The translations under genes and the position numbers were made by a program. Under the pieces are notes generated by a model. It ran no database searches. It saw nothing but the letters and a program-made list of their open reading frames with translations, and was not told the DNA's origin. Shown here piece after piece: positions 1-6,926 of a DNA stretch of 18,545 nt. How positions within the stretch are numbered: the stretch's first letter is position 1; every line of letters begins with the position of its first letter. Source of the stretch: Fimbriimonadaceae bacterium (GTDB lineage Bacteria > Armatimonadota > Fimbriimonadia > Fimbriimonadales > Fimbriimonadaceae); the NCBI GenBank assembly GCA_014380605.1, contig JACMJO010000137.1, forward strand, positions 1 through 18,545, given 5' to 3'.

Positions 1-129
1 ACCCTCACCATGACCGCGACCATGGAAGACGGTAAACCTTCAAGCGATAAGCCGGAGACCGTTACCCTCGCCGATGATATGAAGTCTTTCCCGATGCCAG
101 GCGGAATGGGCAAGATGGTTAAGCAGTAA
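1..129 (+). CDS. C-terminal end of an unidentified protein (5' partial)
   Basis: Reading frame 1 is open from the first base to a TAA at 127-129 and gives 42 residues ending in a Met/Gly/Lys-rich tail (PMPGGMGKMVKQ). The tail is polar, with no membrane segment or recognisable motif, so I cannot name the family. The repeated Thr residues at its start (TLTMTAT) could be the last strand of a beta-rich domain, but this is a guess. It ends 36 nt before the cupin gene on the same strand, so the two may be co-transcribed. Confidence 0.55.
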   Translation, partial: TLTMTATMEDGKPSSDKPETVTLADDMKSFPMPGGMGKMVKQ

Positions 130-165
130 AGTCATCGTCTAGCCTAAGTCGGTCGTCCCAGAGAT

Positions 166-501
166 ATGCAACTGTGGACGACCGATTATCTTTTGTCCCA
201 TAAGGCTTGCTTCAAGGTGATTGCCAGCACGGCGCATACCCAGGTCGCGGCGATGAACCTGAAGAAAGGCGAAGCTAGCGGGGACTACGGTACCGACCAC
301 CCGCATGCCGACCAAGTCTTGATCGTCCTCGCCGGAGAAGGAAAGGCCAAGGTGGATGGCACGTCCCACCAGCTGAACGCCGGCGACACCCTCCTCATCC
401 AAGCCGGCGAGAAGCATCAGATTCGGGGCGAGTCCGACGAGCTTTTCCAAACCGTCAACTTCTACAACCCCATCGCCTATCCAAACGAGATGGATGTCTA
501 G
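166..501 (+). CDS. Small single-domain cupin protein
   Basis: This 111-residue protein is one cupin beta-barrel. Cupin motif 1 is visible as H45-P-H47-A-D-Q50 followed by a hydrophobic strand and G57-E-G59. Motif 2 is G73-D-T-L-L-I with A80-G81-E-K-H84. The likely metal ligands are H45, H47 and H84; the usual motif-1 Glu is replaced by Gln (Q50), as in many small cupins of this DQ-type. There is no signal peptide, so it is cytoplasmic. Cupins of this size range from sugar isomerases and dioxygenases to non-catalytic ligand binders, and nothing here picks a substrate. The start lacks a clear Shine-Dalgarno. The gene ends 3 nt from the end of the convergent aspS gene, with no room for a terminator. 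Confidence 0.85.
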   Translation: MQLWTTDYLLSHKACFKVIASTAHTQVAAMNLKKGEASGDYGTDHPHADQVLIVLAGEGKAKVDGTSHQLNAGDTLLIQAGEKHQIRGESDELFQTVNFYNPIAYPNEMDV

Positions 502-504
502 CCC

Positions 505-2316
505 TTACTGGCTCAACCGCAGCCCTAACTCAGCCCACTGCTGCGGGTCGACTGTAGACGGCGCATCCATCATCGGGTCATAGCCACCGCCTGTCTTGGG
601 AAACGCGATGACTTCTCGGATGTTATCCGTGTCGGTCAGGGTCATAATCAACCGGTCGATGCCCGGAGCGATTCCGCCATGGGGAGGAGCTCCGAAGCTG
701 AATGCATCCAAGATGTGTCCAAAACGCTCGCGTTGGGTTTTCTCATCGATGCCCAGCAACTGGAACACCTTCGCCTGGATGTCGGGCCGGTGGATTCGTA
801 TGGAGCCGCTTGCCATCTCAAGGCCGTTGCAAACCACATCGTAGCAATCGGCGCGAATCCTCGCCGGGTCGCTGTCGATGTAGAGCAGGTCCTCTTCCTT
901 CGGTCCGGTAAATGGATGGTGGACCGCGTCCCACCGAGCGTCTGTGGCGTTCCACTCGACTAGCGGGAAGTCCACAATCCAGCAGAAGTTCAGCACCTTC
1001 GGATCGCGCAGGCCACATCGGTCCCCGATCTCGTTGCGCAAACGATACAGAACGTTGTTGCCCGCGGTGTACTCGTCGGCGATGAAGCACAGGAGGTCGC
1101 CGGGCTCAGCCTCGCTCAGGTGAAGGATCTGGGCAAGCTCTTCATCTGAGAAGAACTTGGCGATGGAAGACTTGACATACTTGTCGCCGATCTGGCGGGC
1201 CTCGGGGTCGGCCTCGGTGAGGACGGCAATCGAGGCCATGCCCTTAGCGCCAAACTCCTTGCTGAAGTCCTCTAACACTCCGACTTCCTTGCGAGAAAGT
1301 CCCGAGCCGCCCGGATAGCGGACGCCTCGGATCAGCGCCCCCGATTCTGCCGCAGCCTTAAACACGCCGAAGCCAGAATTGGCCACTGCGGGGGTGATGT
1401 CGAACAACTTTAGCCCGAAACGCAGGTCAGGCTTGTCGCACCCATACAGCATCATCGATTCGTCGTACGTCAATCGCACGAACGGCTCCACGTGCGCCTT
1501 GTCCAGGCCGAACTCGTCGATGGTTCCGTTGATGACTTCCCGCAACAGGCCCTCGGCAACCTCCAAGACATCCTCTTGGGTGACGAACGACATCTCAAGG
1601 TCGAGCTGGGTGAATTCGGGCTGACGGTCGGCGCGCTGGCTCTCGTCGCGGAAACACTTGGCGATCTGGTAGTACCGCTCGATTCCGGCGACCATCAGCA
1701 ACTGCTTGTACTGTTGAGGACTCTGGGGCAATGCATACCACTTTCCTGGCTCAAGCCGATACGCAACCAGGTAGTCGCGAGCTCCTTCGGGAGTGGATTT
1801 AGTAAATAGCGGGGTCTCCGTCTCGATGAAGCTCCGGGAGTCCAAGAAGGACCGCATCCGTCGAATCACCGCCGCCCGAATGGCCAGCTTCTGATACATG
1901 CTCGGGCGTCTTAAGTCCAAGTATCGATGCTTGATCCTTAACTCTTCGTTCACCGACTGCATTTGCTCTTCGTCGCTGATGGGAAATGGAATGGGCTTGC
2001 TGGGGCCGAGCACGGTATAGCCCGTGACCAGCAGTTCGATATCGCCGGTCGGCATCTTGGGGTTCTTGGTGCCCTCGGCTCGGACGCGGACCTCTCCGGT
2101 CACGCTCAGACAGGTCTCATTGCGGATCTCGGCCAAGTTTTTGAACTGGGCGGGATCGAGGAAGAGCTGGACAAGCCCGGTCCGGTCGCGCATGTCGACG
2201 AAACAGAGACCGCCGAGGTCTCTGACTTTGTGCGCCCAACCGTTGAGGGCCACTTGCTGACCGGCATGCTCCGCTCGAAGCGCGCCGCAGGCATGCGTTC
2301 GCTGAAGGAATCCCAT
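505..2316 (-). CDS. aspS: Aspartyl-tRNA synthetase, bacterial type
   Basis: Charges tRNA(Asp) with aspartate in the cytoplasm. I place the start at the ATG at 2314-2316, giving 603 residues, the usual bacterial length. The frame stays open a further 124 codons upstream, but that extension is not AspRS-like and overlaps the divergent sigma gene. Domains: N-terminal OB-fold anticodon-binding domain (about 1-105, with GWAHKVRDLGG), class II catalytic core, the bacterial GAD insertion (about 300-430), then the rest of the core. Motif 2 is FRDESQRADRQPEFTQ (222-237) and motif 3 is GIAPGIDRL (548-556). At the loop position where non-discriminating bacterial AspRSs usually carry His (RDHGG), this one has Leu34. 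That hints at tRNA(Asp) specificity, although G82 nearby is like the non-discriminating kind. A TATCCT hexamer ends 10 nt before the start and there is no good Shine-Dalgarno. Confidence 0.97.
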   Translation of the reverse strand: MGFLQRTHACGALRAEHAGQQVALNGWAHKVRDLGGLCFVDMRDRTGLVQLFLDPAQFKNLAEIRNETCLSVTGEVRVRAEGTKNPKMPTGDIELLVTGYTVLGPSKPIPFPISDEEQMQSVNEELRIKHRYLDLRRPSMYQKLAIRAAVIRRMRSFLDSRSFIETETPLFTKSTPEGARDYLVAYRLEPGKWYALPQSPQQYKQLLMVAGIERYYQIAKCFRDESQRADRQPEFTQLDLEMSFVTQEDVLEVAEGLLREVINGTIDEFGLDKAHVEPFVRLTYDESMMLYGCDKPDLRFGLKLFDITPAVANSGFGVFKAAAESGALIRGVRYPGGSGLSRKEVGVLEDFSKEFGAKGMASIAVLTEADPEARQIGDKYVKSSIAKFFSDEELAQILHLSEAEPGDLLCFIADEYTAGNNVLYRLRNEIGDRCGLRDPKVLNFCWIVDFPLVEWNATDARWDAVHHPFTGPKEEDLLYIDSDPARIRADCYDVVCNGLEMASGSIRIHRPDIQAKVFQLLGIDEKTQRERFGHILDAFSFGAPPHGGIAPGIDRLIMTLTDTDNIREVIAFPKTGGGYDPMMDAPSTVDPQQWAELGLRLSQ

Positions 2317-2326
2317 GGGAGCCGAT

Positions 2327-2335
2327 AGGATACCT
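2327..2335 (-). promoter_or_regulatory. AGGTATCCT box before aspS, putative -10
   Basis: On the minus strand the sequence reads AGGTATCCT, and its TATCCT part (2327-2332) ends 10 nt before the aspS start codon. The same 9-mer stands at nearly the same place before sucC, and TATCCT also precedes the hydrolase gene at 13437. TAnnnT is the expected -10 shape. No convincing -35 is visible 16-18 nt upstream, so the call rests on recurrence and position. Confidence 0.35.
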
Positions 2336-2532
2336 TGGGAAGGGGACTGAGCTCTTTGATGGGATGATCGTGTGATGTACGTGAATTGGCCACCGAGGTG
2401 AATTTCTCTACACTTGACCATTGAAAAATATCTTCCCAGATGCAGATTCCAACTCACCTCCATCATCCACGGACTCACAACTATCCATCCCGAATCGCCA
2501 TGACTCTTAACTACTTGGAAGGCAAGGCTCGA

Positions 2533-3084
2533 ATGGAGTGGGAGCATGATGAGGCGGAGTTGGTTTGGGCGGCACAGGCGGGAAACCTGGCGGCGTTCGA
2601 CGAACTGGTGCGGCGCTATCGGCCGGCGGCCATGCTGACCGCGCGAGGGATTCTCCCGAATCGCGAGTTGGCGGACGACGCCGTTCAAGACGCGTTCATC
2701 GCCGCCTATAAGTCGCTCCCGCAGTTGTCGGATTCGACGCGGTTAGGGAGTTGGATCTTCTCGATCGTGCGACATCGGTCCTTGCGAATTCGGTCCGGAG
2801 AGCGGGTGGTGCATCTGCCAATCGATGAGTTCATCGCTTCTTACGTCCCTTCGATTCAACAGAAGATGGAGGATGAGAGTGATCAAGTTGAGGTCCGGTG
2901 CGCGGTGCGGCAATTGCCGGAAGAGTTGCGGGCCATCGTGCAGCTTTACTATCTGAACGACTGGAGCGTGAGAGCCATTGCGGAGTATTTGGCGTTGCCG
3001 AACACCACGGTTAAATGGCGGCTGCATGCAGGCAGGAACCAGCTTCGAGCCTTGCTTTCCGAACAAATGGAGGAACAGAAATGA
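2533..3084 (+). CDS. ECF-family (group 4) RNA polymerase sigma factor
   Basis: This 183-residue protein has the two-domain layout of ECF sigma factors. Region 2 spans about residues 10-82 (FDELVRRYRPAAMLTARGIL, then ADDAVQDAFIAAYKSL and GSWIFSIVRHR). Region 4 spans about 122-175, with a helix-turn-helix around SVRAIAEYLALPNTTVKWRL. A short acidic linker (KMEDESDQ) joins them. I chose the ATG at 2533 because GGAAGGCAAGG lies just before it and because sigma homology starts right after it; the frame is open further upstream (ATGs at 2440 and 2500) without a Shine-Dalgarno or homology. It directs polymerase to a specific promoter set, probably including its own. It is divergent from aspS and overlaps the next gene by 4 nt (ATGA), so the two products are likely made together. 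Confidence 0.92.
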   Translation: MEWEHDEAELVWAAQAGNLAAFDELVRRYRPAAMLTARGILPNRELADDAVQDAFIAAYKSLPQLSDSTRLGSWIFSIVRHRSLRIRSGERVVHLPIDEFIASYVPSIQQKMEDESDQVEVRCAVRQLPEELRAIVQLYYLNDWSVRAIAEYLALPNTTVKWRLHAGRNQLRALLSEQMEEQK

Positions 3085-3734
3085 GCGAGCAAAAGAACGA
3101 AATTCAAGCGTGCGTTAGCCTGTTGCGAGAGATCGCAGAGATTTGCGAACACGCCACTTTAATGGGAAGCCTGGACGGCGGAGCCACTCGGACGGTCCTG
3201 CGCTACAACGCAACCCTGGCGCGGCTGCTGCAGTTGGAGGTGGTTCAGGATGGCTTCTTCCAGCCCTTGCCCGAGACGGCCGGATTTGGCGAGATCGGGG
3301 TTGAATCTCGGATGCTGGCGTCGTTTGTGCCGGGGCAGGGCCACCGGCCGGATCGTCATCGAGAGCCCAGTTTGCTGATGCGTCTGGCTCCGTTTGTGGA
3401 GTCGAAGGACTTGGGGCTCATGGTTCGGGAGCAGTTGAAGGCGGGAATCAATATCGACATGGAACAGCTAACCCAACTGGCCCCATTTCTGGATCAGGAA
3501 ATGTTGGGTGAACTGGTGCGGAAGTCCCTAACGGGCGAGGCGGTTGCTCCTACTGAGCCGATTGCCCCCGTGGAACCAGTAGCCCCGGTTGCTCCGGTAG
3601 CTCCGGCAAAGGTTTGGGTGGAGAAGCCGGTCGAAGCGCCGAGCTTGGATGAACTGTTAGAGCGCCTGAAGCAACCCCATTTATCGACGGAAGAGCGGGA
3701 TCAAGTGTTGGAGCAGATTCGATACCGGACTTAG
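3081..3734 (+). CDS. Soluble helical-repeat protein coupled to the ECF sigma factor; possible regulator
   Basis: I do not recognise a named family. The 217-residue product starts at the ATG overlapping the sigma stop codon (ATGA), which implies translational coupling. Residues 1-60 look alpha-helical. Two copies of a 21-residue helical repeat follow, exactly 31 residues apart: LMRLAPFVESKDLGLMVREQ (from 99) and LTQLAPFLDQEMLGELVRKS (from 130), sharing LAPF, LG, VR and a final Leu. Next is a linker with proline at every third residue (P157 to P175, seven copies). A short amphipathic C-terminal part (SLDELLERLKQPHLSTEERD) ends it. There is no membrane segment, and no HxxxCxxC zinc motif as in ZAS anti-sigma factors. 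Its position makes it a candidate cytoplasmic anti-sigma or sigma-modulating protein; that role is inferred from context only. Confidence 0.8.
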   Translation: MSEQKNEIQACVSLLREIAEICEHATLMGSLDGGATRTVLRYNATLARLLQLEVVQDGFFQPLPETAGFGEIGVESRMLASFVPGQGHRPDRHREPSLLMRLAPFVESKDLGLMVREQLKAGINIDMEQLTQLAPFLDQEMLGELVRKSLTGEAVAPTEPIAPVEPVAPVAPVAPAKVWVEKPVEAPSLDELLERLKQPHLSTEERDQVLEQIRYRT

Positions 3735-3777
3735 AAAATCCTGGGCTAAGATGATCTACGGGTAAATCAGCTCGGAT

Positions 3778-3783
3778 GGAGGT
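3778..3783 (+). promoter_or_regulatory. Shine-Dalgarno site deciding the GTG start of the xylanase
   Basis: GGAGGT lies 9 nt before GTG at 3793. The frame has a stop at 3763-3765 and no ATG between it and 3793, so this site fixes the start codon. Confidence 0.7.
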
Positions 3784-3792
3784 CTCAAAGGC

Positions 3793-5520
3793 GTGGTTCT
3801 CTTTTTTGCATTGGCGTTGACGGCTCAGGCGCCCAACCTGATTGAAAACGGCGACTTCCATCGCCCCTGGGCTGAGAATTGGCGGGGATTTGAGGCGAGT
3901 TCGCCCAACGTTGCGATCGTCCCAACCACCGCCAGTTCCTTCTCCCACGCGATTCGGATTCAGTCCAACCCCGGAACGAACTCGAGCCCATGGGATGTCC
4001 AGTTTGGGCAGATCATCCAAAAGCCGGTGGCCAAGGGCGATGTGATCTACTTCAAGGCCTGGATGCGCAGCCCGGATCGGATGCCGGTGGGGTTTGTGTA
4101 TGAGTTAAACCAGCCTCCCCATGAGAAGACCATTTATGAGCAGGTAAAGCCAACCTCGGAATGGAAGCAATATCGTTTCGCGGCCAAGGCGTTGAACTCC
4201 TATCCAGCCGGAGGGTCGGAAGCGAAGTTCTTCCTTGGCTATGCCAAGGGGACGGTGGAGATTGCGCAGATTCGGGTCGAGAACCACGGACCCGGCGATC
4301 CGGGCAAGTTCGATCAAACGATCGACTACTGGGGAGGGGCGACCCACAACGAAGATTGGAAGAAAGCGGCGTTCGAGCGGATCGAAAAGTATCGGAAGGC
4401 TGATGTCACCATCAATGTGGTCGATTCTGCGGGAAGGCCGGTTACGAACGCGTCGATTAAACTCGAAATGAAGCGTCACAGCTTTAGGTTCGGGACGGCG
4501 GTCGTAGCGGGTCGGATCAATGGGAATTCGTCGGAAGATGTTAAATATCGCCAGGTTTTGGAGGATAACTTTAACACCGCCGTCTTTGAGAACGACATGA
4601 AGTGGTACGACGAAACGGGCAATGGCATGCGGGCCGCTTTGCAAGCGATGCCTTGGCTGGAACAGAGAGGGTTTGAGACTCGCGGGCACAACTTGGTCTG
4701 GGGAACCTGGCGATATCTTCCTAAGGGTCTCGCAGACAAACCCGTCGCAGAGATTTGGCAGAAAATTCAAGACCATGTGAAGGACTATGTCGGCCAAACA
4801 AAGAGCCGGGTTTACACGTGGGACGTGGTCAATGAGGCCGTGACGGAGACCGAACTTTGGGACAAGATCGGCTGGGACAAGTTTGCCGAGGTGCACAAGC
4901 TGGCCAAGCAGATCGATCCCAAGCTCAAGATCACCTATAACGACTACAACATGTCGAACCCAGCGCAGGCGGGGACTGGGCATCGAAATCGAGCATTGGA
5001 ACGGGCGAAGTTCCTCATCGACAAGGGCGCTCCGCTGGACATTCTGGGGGATCAGGCGCACATGGGCAAGCCATTTACTCCTATTCCCGACGTGCTTGCG
5101 GCATGGGATCAGATGGCGAAGCTGGGAAGGCCGATCGAGATTACGGAATTTGATTTGAACGTCCCGAGCGAGGAGGCGCACGCTCCTTACACGCTGGACT
5201 ATCTGATTGCGGCTTTTAGCCATCCCAGCATAGAGTCGTTCCTGATGTGGGGGTTCTGGGAGAAGGCGCATTGGCTTCCCTCCGGGGCGATGTACCGGGC
5301 GGATTGGACGCCTCGGCAAGCAGCCAAAGACTGGAAGGAGTGGGTCTATAACAAGTGGTGGACTCGGGCGTCGCTGAAGACTGGTGCCACGGATTCAGTT
5401 AAGACGCGGGGCTTCTTGGGCTATTACCAGGCGGATGCGACGGTTGGGAGCAAGAAAGGCGTGGCGACGTTCAGGCTGAGGAACGGCGTCACGAATTCGG
5501 TAGAGATCGTCGTGAAGTAG
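3793..5520 (+). CDS. Secreted GH10 endo-1,4-beta-xylanase with N-terminal carbohydrate-binding module
   Basis: Cuts internal beta-1,4 bonds of xylan outside the cell by the retaining mechanism. Translation starts at GTG with a strong Shine-Dalgarno. A very short signal peptide (MVLFFALALTAQA) lacks any positive n-region residue, which is unusual. Residues about 14-165 form a CBM4/9/22-like beta-sandwich starting NLIENGDFHRPW. Residues about 200-228 add a strand-rich linker (TINVVDSAGRPV). The GH10 barrel runs from about 229 to 510. The acid/base Glu is E348 in WDVVNEA and the nucleophile is E452 in EITEFDL; GHNLVWG and NDYNM are typical GH10 segments. A C-terminal tail of about 50 residues (GFLGYYQADATVGSKKG) resembles the extra beta structure seen in many bacterial GH10 enzymes. 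Exo-acting or oligosaccharide-preferring GH10 members cannot be excluded. Confidence 0.95.
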   Translation: MVLFFALALTAQAPNLIENGDFHRPWAENWRGFEASSPNVAIVPTTASSFSHAIRIQSNPGTNSSPWDVQFGQIIQKPVAKGDVIYFKAWMRSPDRMPVGFVYELNQPPHEKTIYEQVKPTSEWKQYRFAAKALNSYPAGGSEAKFFLGYAKGTVEIAQIRVENHGPGDPGKFDQTIDYWGGATHNEDWKKAAFERIEKYRKADVTINVVDSAGRPVTNASIKLEMKRHSFRFGTAVVAGRINGNSSEDVKYRQVLEDNFNTAVFENDMKWYDETGNGMRAALQAMPWLEQRGFETRGHNLVWGTWRYLPKGLADKPVAEIWQKIQDHVKDYVGQTKSRVYTWDVVNEAVTETELWDKIGWDKFAEVHKLAKQIDPKLKITYNDYNMSNPAQAGTGHRNRALERAKFLIDKGAPLDILGDQAHMGKPFTPIPDVLAAWDQMAKLGRPIEITEFDLNVPSEEAHAPYTLDYLIAAFSHPSIESFLMWGFWEKAHWLPSGAMYRADWTPRQAAKDWKEWVYNKWWTRASLKTGATDSVKTRGFLGYYQADATVGSKKGVATFRLRNGVTNSVEIVVK

Positions 5521-5526
5521 GACTAC

Positions 5527-5603
5527 GCGAAGCGTGTAGCCGAACCTGCCATGGTTCGTTACAAGCTGGAACGACCGGTGGCACGGTCGGCTACACGCTT
5601 CGC
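5527..5603. repeat. 77-bp near-perfect palindrome between convergent genes
   Basis: Two 33-nt arms (5527-5559 and 5571-5603) surround an 11-nt loop. The outer 17 bp are perfect (GCGAAGCGTGTAGCCGA pairing with TCGGCTACACGCTTCGC), and the inner 16 bp have five mismatches. It starts 6 nt after the xylanase stop and ends 2 nt before the sucC stop, so it fills the whole gap. It would act as a bidirectional stem but has no U-tract on either side. The imperfect inner arms suggest a dispersed REP/MITE-like element rather than a simple terminator. That is inference, because no second copy lies in this window. Confidence 0.75.
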
Positions 5604-5605
5604 AT

Positions 5606-6757
5606 TTAGGCGTAGGCAAGTTCGACGATCTTCTTTGCCGCTTCCTGGACGGTGGCGGCGGGGACGATCCGGGTGCCCGCCAGCAGGGCGCGGCCTTCCT
5701 CAGCGGCAGTGCCTTCAATCCTGGCTACCACAGGAATCTTGACGTTTAGCTCGTCGAACGCCTGAAGCACGCCCTTGGCGACTTCATCGCAACGGGTGAT
5801 GCCACCGAAGATGTTGATGAAAAGTCCCTTGACATTGGGGTCCATCATGACTAGCTCGACACAAGCCTTCACCCGCTCGGCCTGGGCTCCGCCTCCCACG
5901 TCGAGGAAGTTAGCTGGTTTGCCCCCGGCCGCGTTGATCTCGTCCAGTGATTGCATGACGAGCCCCGCGCCGTTGCCCATAATCCCGACCTCGCCGCCAA
6001 GATGGACGTAGGCTATGCCCCGCTTGACAGCTTCGGCTTCGATAGGGTGCTCCGCAGAGTCGCTAGTAGTTCCCGCGTATTCCTTGTGTCGGAAGAGAGC
6101 GTTATCGTCGATGGAGACCTTGGCGTCGGCGGCGATGAGCTTATTGTCGGGAGTGAGGGCGCAGGGGTTGATCTCGATCATCTCAGCGTCGGATTCAACG
6201 TAAGCCTTGACCAACTGCTTGATCATCGAGACCATTTGGCTGTGGGCTTCCTTGGGAATGTGAGCGTCCTTGACCGCCTTTCTCAGTTCAAAATCGGATA
6301 ATCCCCAAGCAGGATCGACGTGGAGTTTGACGATCGCATCAGGATTGGTCTCGGCAACCTCTTCGATCTCCATTCCGCCTTCTGCACTGAGCATCACGAG
6401 GAGTTTCTGGGCCGACCGATCAAGGAGAACCGCCACATAGAACTCTTTGGCGATGTCCACAATCTGGGCGACCAGAACCTTGTCCACGATCATTCCCGTG
6501 GGATTTTGGATGCTGATGAGCCGCTTGCCAATCAGGTCTTTCGTGAAGTTGGCGGCATCGACGGCGTTGTCGAAAAGCTTGACGCCACCGGCCTTGCCTC
6601 TGCCCCCCATGAGCACTTGAGCCTTAACGACGACCTTACCTCCAAGACGTTCGGCGATTGAGCGGGCTTCGGCGGCATCGCTGGTGACATCGCCAGGAGG
6701 AACAGGTACGCCGTACTTTGAGAGGAGCTCTTTGGATTGGTACTCGTGAAGCTTCAT
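5606..6757 (-). CDS. sucC: Succinate-CoA ligase (succinyl-CoA synthetase), beta subunit
   Basis: The beta subunit binds nucleotide and, with the alpha subunit SucD, interconverts succinyl-CoA and succinate with ATP or GTP formation in the TCA cycle. The 383 residues match the usual length. The N-terminal ATP-grasp fold begins MKLHEYQSKELL and has GGRGK at 51-55. Likely Mg ligands are N197 (EINPC) and D211 (AADAK). The C-terminal CoA-ligase half shows GNGAGL (261-266), DVGGGA and NIFGGITRCD (315-324). The ATG at 6757 lacks a near Shine-Dalgarno; an AGGTATCCT box ends 11 nt upstream. Downstream there is only the palindrome and a convergent gene, so sucD is not the next gene as it is in common sucCD operons. 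Nucleotide preference cannot be read from the sequence. Confidence 0.97.
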   Translation of the reverse strand: MKLHEYQSKELLSKYGVPVPPGDVTSDAAEARSIAERLGGKVVVKAQVLMGGRGKAGGVKLFDNAVDAANFTKDLIGKRLISIQNPTGMIVDKVLVAQIVDIAKEFYVAVLLDRSAQKLLVMLSAEGGMEIEEVAETNPDAIVKLHVDPAWGLSDFELRKAVKDAHIPKEAHSQMVSMIKQLVKAYVESDAEMIEINPCALTPDNKLIAADAKVSIDDNALFRHKEYAGTTSDSAEHPIEAEAVKRGIAYVHLGGEVGIMGNGAGLVMQSLDEINAAGGKPANFLDVGGGAQAERVKACVELVMMDPNVKGLFINIFGGITRCDEVAKGVLQAFDELNVKIPVVARIEGTAAEEGRALLAGTRIVPAATVQEAAKKIVELAYA

Positions 6758-6768
6758 TGGGAAAGTTC

Positions 6769-6777
6769 AGGATACCT
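6769..6777 (-). promoter_or_regulatory. AGGTATCCT box before sucC, putative -10
   Basis: The minus strand reads AGGTATCCT, with TATCCT (6769-6774) ending 11 nt before the sucC ATG. This matches the aspS box in sequence and nearly in spacing. Both are preceded by a C-rich stretch beginning CCCCTT. A very short mRNA leader would result if it is a -10 element. Confidence 0.35.
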
Positions 6778-6785
6778 CGCGGCAA

Positions 6786-6824
6786 GGGGCGAGGGGGACG
6801 AGGAAAAAGGGACGTGGGACGAGG
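6786..6824 (+). repeat. G-rich 9-mer array upstream of sucC
   Basis: Four copies of GGG[AG]CG[AT]GG occur in 39 nt: GGGGCGAGG at 6786, GGGACGAGG at 6795, GGGACGTGG at 6809 and GGGACGAGG at 6816. Four runs of three or more G (6786-6789, 6793-6797, 6809-6811, 6816-6818) could form a G-quadruplex on the plus strand, which is the template strand for sucC; one loop would be long (11 nt). Confidence 0.5.
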
Positions 6825-6875
6825 CATTTACGATCGAAACCGTAACTGCAGGTCTATCGCCTTCGCGCATTGGGG

Positions 6876-6925
6876 AGACTGAGCTAGCTAAGTCTGCCGA
6901 ATAAATTCGGCGATCCCAGCAGACT
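6876..6925. promoter_or_regulatory. Mutually exclusive hairpins between the desaturase gene and sucC
   Basis: AGACT (6876-6880) can pair with AGTCT (6891-6895) around an AGCTAGCT core. The same AGTCTGC (6891-6897) can instead pair with GCAGACT (6919-6925) and enclose a second hairpin, CCGAAT/ATTCGG, around 6897-6910. The two folds cannot coexist. The element starts 1 nt after the desaturase stop and has no U-tract, so it may be a transcript-end stem or part of a leader switch for sucC. Confidence 0.4.
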
Positions 6926-6926
6926 A

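Noticed and set aside
2317..2688. 124-codon N-terminal extension of the aspS frame
   Set aside because: It has no AspRS homology, overlaps the divergent sigma gene region and would make the protein far longer than the family; the ATG at 2314-2316 begins at the expected residue.
3546..3611. Possible CRISPR or satellite in the 9-bp repeat
   Set aside because: It is too short and simply encodes P-x-x triplets within a gene.
4105..5319. 404-residue minus-strand open frame inside the xylanase gene
   Set aside because: The plus strand encodes a complete GH10 enzyme with its catalytic residues; the antisense frame shows no domain.
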